Of a stretch of 64,000 nt of DNA, positions 59,680 through 64,000 are shown one piece after another. The notes under the pieces were generated by a model. It saw nothing but the letters and a program-made list of their open reading frames with translations. It did not search any database and was not told the DNA's origin. Source of the stretch: Pseudomonas putida (GTDB lineage: Bacteria; Pseudomonadota; Gammaproteobacteria; Pseudomonadales; Pseudomonadaceae). The stretch covers positions 4,774,001 to 4,838,000 of the forward strand of contig NZ_CP066306.1 of assembly GCF_016406145.1 (NCBI RefSeq), in the 5' to 3' direction. The position numbers and the translations under genes are program-made. Position 1 is the stretch's first letter, and each line of letters opens with the position of its first letter.

Positions 59680-61418
59680 CCGTAGGCAGCGGCGGCATCG
59701 GCCTGGTGACCAACGTCACCACCACGCTGGACATCGAAACCTCCAGCCTGACCGAGTTCACCGGCACCGGTACCCCCACTACCGGCAACGTCATCACCGA
59801 CCCCGGTGTCGACGGCACCACCGATGCCCGTGGCCCGGACAGCAGCGCCGTGCTGCAGGTGCTCAAGAACGGCAGCTACGTCACCGCTGGCAGCGCCACC
59901 GAAGTGCAAGGCCTGTATGGCACCCTGGTGATCCGCGCCGATGGCAGCTACACCTACACGCCGAACGGCACCCCATCCAGCGTCGGCAAAGTAGACGTGT
60001 TCAGCTATCAACTGGTGCACGGCAACGGCCTGACCGATGTCGCCAACCTCTATGTGCGGATCGACAGCCCGCAAGCCACGGAGGTCTGGAGCGACAGCAA
60101 CCTCAGCGCGCCCGCCACGGTGGTCGATGCCGTCAACGACATCGACAGCACCAACATCAGCCTGGCAAACCGGGTGGACACCGGCAGCGCCACACTGGGG
60201 ACGCTGTCCCTGCCGCTGATCGGCTCGCGGCAGGCGGTCTATGACACCAGCGTTGCCGCCGATACCACCGCCAACCTGCAAGTGGTGCTCAACTCCGCCA
60301 ACCTGCTAGGCCTGCTCAACGGCACCACCATCGCCCTTTACAAACTCAACACGGCTACCGGCCAGTACGTGCTTGTGCAGTCTGTGCCCGGCAGTTCGCT
60401 GATCAGCCTGCTCGGCGGCGGCTCGGCCTACACCTTCCAGAACCAGGGCCCAGGTGCCTACGAGATCCGTGTCAGCGCAGGCGGCATCGGCCTGGCCAGC
60501 TCGATCACCACCAGCCTCAACACCACCACCACGTATACCAACGAGTTCGTGGTCAGCGGCTACACCCCAGTGACCGGCAACCTGTTGACCGACACCGCCG
60601 GCGGCGGTGCCGACAACCTCGGTTCGACGCTGACCGTGCTCAGCGTGCTGGTAGCGGCCAACACCTACGCCATCCCCGGTTACAACGGCGTCAGCGTGAC
60701 CGGCACCTACGGCACCCTTTTGGTGAATGCTGACGGCAGCTACACCTACACCCTCAAGGCAGGCCTGACTTCGGCAGTTGTCGGCCAACAGGACACTTTC
60801 ACCTACGAACTGACGCACCCCAACGGCACCACCGATACCGCAACGCTGACCATCAACCTGGACAACGCTGCCGGGCTCACCGCGACCACTTCGCTGCTGG
60901 CTGACAGTGGCGACGAGGGGGCGGCCCTGGCCAGTGTCGCCGCGGCTGCATCCACCGAGGTGATTGCCGGCACCGATGGCAATGACCAACTCGATGGCAG
61001 CCAGGGCGGGCAGATCAGCCTGCAAGGCGGCTCCGGCGACGACACCCTCGTGGTGGTGGATCAGGCCTTTGCCAGCGTCGATGGCGGCAGTGGTACCGAC
61101 ACCCTGCTGTGGGGCGGCGGCGATGCCAGCATCGACTTGGGCTCCCTGGCCGGGCGTGTCCACGATATCGAAATCATCGACCTCAACGACACCAGCGGGG
61201 TGACCCTGACGCTGAACCTGGCGGATGTGGTGGCCGTCACCGAAAGCGGCAGCAGCACGCTGCTGATCAAAGGCGACGACAAGGATTCGGTGCACATGAC
61301 CGATAACTGGAGCCTGACCGGCAGCCAGAGCGCCGACGGCATCGACTATAACCAATACACGGCCCAGGAGGATCCGAGCCACCACCTGTGGGTGCAAAAC
61401 GGCATTCATGTCGTCTGA
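59664..61418 (+). CDS. lapF third open segment (C-terminus)
   Basis: Encodes the VCBS/cadherin-like C-terminal modules, each with the pattern LYGTLVIRADGSYTYTPN. It also holds the Ca-binding segment LQGGSGDDTL near residue 450, and a hydrophobic-Asp-rich tail (TLLIKGDDKDSVHMTDNW) typical of type I secretion substrates. It would join the second segment if one G were restored. Confidence 0.75.
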   Translation: MGDRLTVGSGGIGLVTNVTTTLDIETSSLTEFTGTGTPTTGNVITDPGVDGTTDARGPDSSAVLQVLKNGSYVTAGSATEVQGLYGTLVIRADGSYTYTPNGTPSSVGKVDVFSYQLVHGNGLTDVANLYVRIDSPQATEVWSDSNLSAPATVVDAVNDIDSTNISLANRVDTGSATLGTLSLPLIGSRQAVYDTSVAADTTANLQVVLNSANLLGLLNGTTIALYKLNTATGQYVLVQSVPGSSLISLLGGGSAYTFQNQGPGAYEIRVSAGGIGLASSITTSLNTTTTYTNEFVVSGYTPVTGNLLTDTAGGGADNLGSTLTVLSVLVAANTYAIPGYNGVSVTGTYGTLLVNADGSYTYTLKAGLTSAVVGQQDTFTYELTHPNGTTDTATLTINLDNAAGLTATTSLLADSGDEGAALASVAAAASTEVIAGTDGNDQLDGSQGGQISLQGGSGDDTLVVVDQAFASVDGGSGTDTLLWGGGDASIDLGSLAGRVHDIEIIDLNDTSGVTLTLNLADVVAVTESGSSTLLIKGDDKDSVHMTDNWSLTGSQSADGIDYNQYTAQEDPSHHLWVQNGIHVV

Positions 61419-61481
61419 GGCCGCAGTAACCCGCCGGGCGCCATGCCCGGCGGCAAGGACGATCAGCAGTAAGGGAATTAT

Positions 61482-62915
61482 GTGAAGCGAAGCAGTCCGC
61501 TGTCACCGCTGTTGCCGGGAGCCGTCGCGCTCCTGGTACTGATTTCAAACCCGGTTGCCCAGGCAGCCGATGACATAGACCCCTCGCTGCGCTCCATCGG
61601 GCCGTCACTGCTACGCGATGCCCCCGATGCCATCCCTGCCCGCCCACCGGCAGGCCAGGCCGCCAACAATGGCGATCGCCTCGGCCTGGCCGAGGCGGTG
61701 CTGGCCGCTGCGCAGTGGCACCCCAGCATCGCTGAAGCCATCGGCAACCTGTACAAGCAAGGCGAAGGCATCAACGTGGCCCGCGCCGGTTACTACCCAC
61801 AGGTTTCCGGCGGTATCCGCACCGGCTATGACAGCGGGTATGGCGGCGACCGCAGCAGCCAGGCGCTGAACCTGTCGCTCAAGCAGATGCTCTACGATTT
61901 CGGCAAGGTCGACAGTGCTGTCGACGCGGCTCACGCTGCCGCCGCCCGCGCCCAGGCCAACATCCTGCTGGTGGTAGACGACCTGGCCCGCGATACCGCC
62001 TACGCCTGGATCGAAACCCGCCGTTACGAGCAGCTCATGGTGATTGCTCGCGAGCAGATCAAAGGCGTTGGCGATATTGCCGGCATGGCGCGCCAGCGCA
62101 GCGACATGGGCGCCAGCACGCGCTCCGACGTGGTCCAGGCCGAGTCCCGGGTGGAAGGCGCCCGTGCCACCCTCGAGGAGTATCAGGCCCAGTACGAGCG
62201 GTGGCGCTCGACCCTCGCCGCCCTGCTCGGCCGCGTCGCACCGCCGGCCCTGGCCGAAGAAACGCCCCCCGAACTCAACCAGGCCTGCAAGCGCCCACCG
62301 CAAGCCGACGACCGCCTGCCTGCAGTGCTCATGGCCCTGGCCCTGCGCGCGCAATCCAAAGCCGAACTGGCACAGGCCAAGGCCGAGGCCTACCCGACAC
62401 TGTCGCTGCAGCCGCAGGTCAACCACTACCTGGACAACGACTACGACCGCGACAACAACCGCCTCGACCGTACCCAGGCGGGCATTTACCTGAACCTCGA
62501 AGTGCCGATCTACCAAGGCGGCGCCATCAGCGCCCGCAGCCGCGCGGCCGGACATGCCCTGACCGCCGCCGATTCCGCCGAAGACGCCGCACGCCTGCAG
62601 GCCCGCCGAGGGCTGGCCGAAGCCATGGCGCAAACCTCGGGGCTGGGCCGCCGGCTGAGTTCGCTGGAGGCGCGCCAGGCCAGCATCAAGGAAGCACGCA
62701 TGCTCTACGGCCGGCAATACCTGGACCTGGGCACGCGCCCGCTGCTCGACCTGCTCAATGCCGAGCAGGAAATCTACCAGTCGCGCTTCGAACTTGCCGG
62801 CACCCGTTCCGACCTGCTGCGCCTGGATGTCGACTGCCTGTACAACACCGGCGCCCTGCGCATGGCCTTAGGCCTTGAAGGGCGCAACCTGCAAGGGGTG
62901 GAGATCGAGCCATGA
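61482..62915 (+). CDS. TolC-family outer-membrane protein of the LapF type I secretion system
   Basis: 477 residues from GTG 61482 (AAGGGA 6 bp before; the ATG at 61480 is followed by TGA). A signal peptide ending VAQA is followed by two outer-membrane-efflux repeats (SLKQMLYDFGKVDSAVDAAH and VPIYQGGAISARSRAA). It would form the outer-membrane channel. Stop and next start overlap as ATGA. Confidence 0.93.
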   Translation: MKRSSPLSPLLPGAVALLVLISNPVAQAADDIDPSLRSIGPSLLRDAPDAIPARPPAGQAANNGDRLGLAEAVLAAAQWHPSIAEAIGNLYKQGEGINVARAGYYPQVSGGIRTGYDSGYGGDRSSQALNLSLKQMLYDFGKVDSAVDAAHAAAARAQANILLVVDDLARDTAYAWIETRRYEQLMVIAREQIKGVGDIAGMARQRSDMGASTRSDVVQAESRVEGARATLEEYQAQYERWRSTLAALLGRVAPPALAEETPPELNQACKRPPQADDRLPAVLMALALRAQSKAELAQAKAEAYPTLSLQPQVNHYLDNDYDRDNNRLDRTQAGIYLNLEVPIYQGGAISARSRAAGHALTAADSAEDAARLQARRGLAEAMAQTSGLGRRLSSLEARQASIKEARMLYGRQYLDLGTRPLLDLLNAEQEIYQSRFELAGTRSDLLRLDVDCLYNTGALRMALGLEGRNLQGVEIEP

Positions 62916-64000
62916 ACGATACCGTCAACCTGAGCCAAGCCACGCAGCAGCAAAACCCGGAGCAGGCTATCGTCCATCGGCCGGACCTTGGCCCGTGGCT
63001 TGAAGTCATGCTGCAGGTCGCCCACCACTACCGGTTGGATGTATCCCCACAGCGCATTCGCCTGGCGGCCGTGGAAGATGCCCGGCCGCTGGATGAAATC
63101 CTGCGCCACATGGCGCGCCAGGCAGGCCTGTCGCTGCGCTTCGTGCGCTTCGATGCCAAAGCCCTGCGGCAATGGCGTACACCACTGGTGCTGGAACTCG
63201 ACGATGGCCAGTTGGCTGTGGTCGAAGCCGTGACCGAGGACAACGAGCTGGCCGTGGTGTTCGCCGGCGATCAGAGCCTCACCTCGCGCCTGCCCCGCGA
63301 AGCGCTCGAAGGGCGCATCAACCGCGTGGCACTGATGCGCCCGGCTCGGCCGTTGCGCGATGTGCGTACCGACGACTACACCGCCCCGTACGACCGCCAC
63401 TGGTTCGCCCGCATCGTCCTGCGAGACCTGCGCCCGTATGGGCAGGTGATGGTCGCCTCGCTGGTGGCCAACGTGCTTGCCCTGGCCGGCGTGCTGTTCT
63501 CGATGCAGGTGTATGACCGGGTGATCCCCGCCGAGTCCCTGCCCACCCTGTACGTGCTGTTCGGCGGTGTGGTGCTGGCGCTGGTGTTCGACTTCAGCAT
63601 GCGCCTGCTGCGCCTGAAGGTTACCGACCTGCTCGGCAAGCGCGCCGACCTGCGCGTGTCAGATCTGGTCTACGGCCATGCCCTGCGCCTGCGCAACTCG
63701 GCGCGGCCGAAGTCCACCGGCTCGTTCATTTCGCAGTTGCGCGAGCTGGAGTCGATCCGCGACCTGATCACCTCCAGCACCGCCACCGCGCTGGCAGACC
63801 TACCGTTCTTCCTGTTGTTCCTGTTCGTGTTCTGGCTGATCGGCGGCGTGCTGGTGTTTATCCCCCTGGTGGCACTGCTGGCCATGCTCCTGCCTGGCTT
63901 GCTGGCGCAGCGCCGGCTGGCACGCCTGGCCAATGCCTCGATGCGCGAATCGTCACTGCGCAACGCCATGCTGGTGGAAAGCGTCCAGGGCCTGGACGAA
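62912..64000 (+). CDS. Type I secretion ABC transporter, permease/ATPase (3' end outside window)
   Basis: Open to the window end (363 residues seen). The N-terminal peptidase-like domain (residues 1-125) has no catalytic Cys, as in LapB-type transporters of non-cleaved substrates. The membrane domain starts near residue 165 (QVMVASLVANVLALAGVLFSMQVYDRV). The ATPase part is missing. Overlaps the TolC-like gene by four bases. Exports LapF. Confidence 0.93.
   Translation, partial: MNDTVNLSQATQQQNPEQAIVHRPDLGPWLEVMLQVAHHYRLDVSPQRIRLAAVEDARPLDEILRHMARQAGLSLRFVRFDAKALRQWRTPLVLELDDGQLAVVEAVTEDNELAVVFAGDQSLTSRLPREALEGRINRVALMRPARPLRDVRTDDYTAPYDRHWFARIVLRDLRPYGQVMVASLVANVLALAGVLFSMQVYDRVIPAESLPTLYVLFGGVVLALVFDFSMRLLRLKVTDLLGKRADLRVSDLVYGHALRLRNSARPKSTGSFISQLRELESIRDLITSSTATALADLPFFLLFLFVFWLIGGVLVFIPLVALLAMLLPGLLAQRRLARLANASMRESSLRNAMLVESVQGLDE

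Larger units (their letters stand above)
49638..61418 (+). pseudogene. lapF: Giant surface adhesin lapF, split by two 1-bp homopolymer changes
   Basis: Type I-secreted surface adhesin of the LapF kind, used in P. putida cell-cell contact and biofilm maturation. Start ATG 49638 (GGGAG 6 bp before). The coding sense moves frame twice: one extra T in the run 53635-53639 and one missing G in the run 59666-59670. Restored, the gene would encode about 3,930 residues. It has a BapA-prefix-like N-terminus (residues about 1-130), a Gly/Ser linker, about 36 Ig-like repeats of about 85 residues, and a C-terminal VCBS-like region with a Ca-binding GGSGDDTL motif and secretion signal. KT2440 LapF is larger (6,310 residues). 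Either a truncated allele or assembly error. Confidence 0.88.

Overview
The window looks like chromosome of a Pseudomonas putida-group bacterium. Evidence from the sequence is the GC-rich coding style, the gene order and products (isc cluster, queA-tgt-yajC-secDF, cyoABCDE, hmp/norR and a LapF-type giant adhesin with its type I secretion genes), and REP-type repeats typical of the group.

Left core (1-16.8 kb): partial pilW, rlmN, ndk, then the iron-sulfur assembly operon iscR-iscS-iscU-iscA-hscB-hscA-fdx-iscX, all on the minus strand behind one promoter overlapped by IscR-like boxes. cysE-trmJ follow, then suhB (plus strand), a glycine-zipper protein, and the queA-tgt-yajC-secD-secF cluster (minus strand). 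A tRNA-Leu(CAA) gene closes this block.

Integrated element (about 16.75-26.59 kb): a compact P4-like phage satellite inserted in the 3' end of tRNA-Leu. It carries a P4-type integrase, a DUF6387-like gene, AlpA, a C4-type antisense RNA, a 60-aa ORF, a DUF3077 gene, a CHC2 zinc-finger primase-like protein, a RepA-like ATPase, two small DNA-binding-type proteins, a fused ClpP-like prohead protease/major capsid protein, a second tyrosine recombinase and one cargo ORF. Two clusters of the 11-mer CAGTCGTGCCC (four sites each, two direct and two inverted) bracket the replication/capsid module. Paired GTGAGTAG repeats sit near both ends. No portal, terminase or tail gene is present, so any particle would need helper functions.

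Middle core (26.6-38.7 kb): a Fic protein with Gln in place of the catalytic His and 10-bp repeats in front of it; a serine-protease-like lipoprotein; a bestrophin; a four-gene phosphonate-type (probable selenate) ABC transporter divergent from selD-selU; small genes; and a second C4-type RNA (minus strand, about 37.9 kb) in front of a DUF6124-DUF3077 pair. The two C4 RNAs share the same fold, and each carries short sequences complementary to the Shine-Dalgarno region of the next gene. This is the most unusual thing I see in the window.

Right core (38.8-64 kb): alaC, the cytochrome bo3 operon cyoABCDE, dsbB, hmp divergent from norR, then lapF and its TolC-like and ABC secretion partners. lapF is split by two one-base homopolymer changes (extra T near 53,637, missing G near 59,668), so it is either a broken gene or a pair of assembly errors. 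About 36 repeats of roughly 85 residues form its body.
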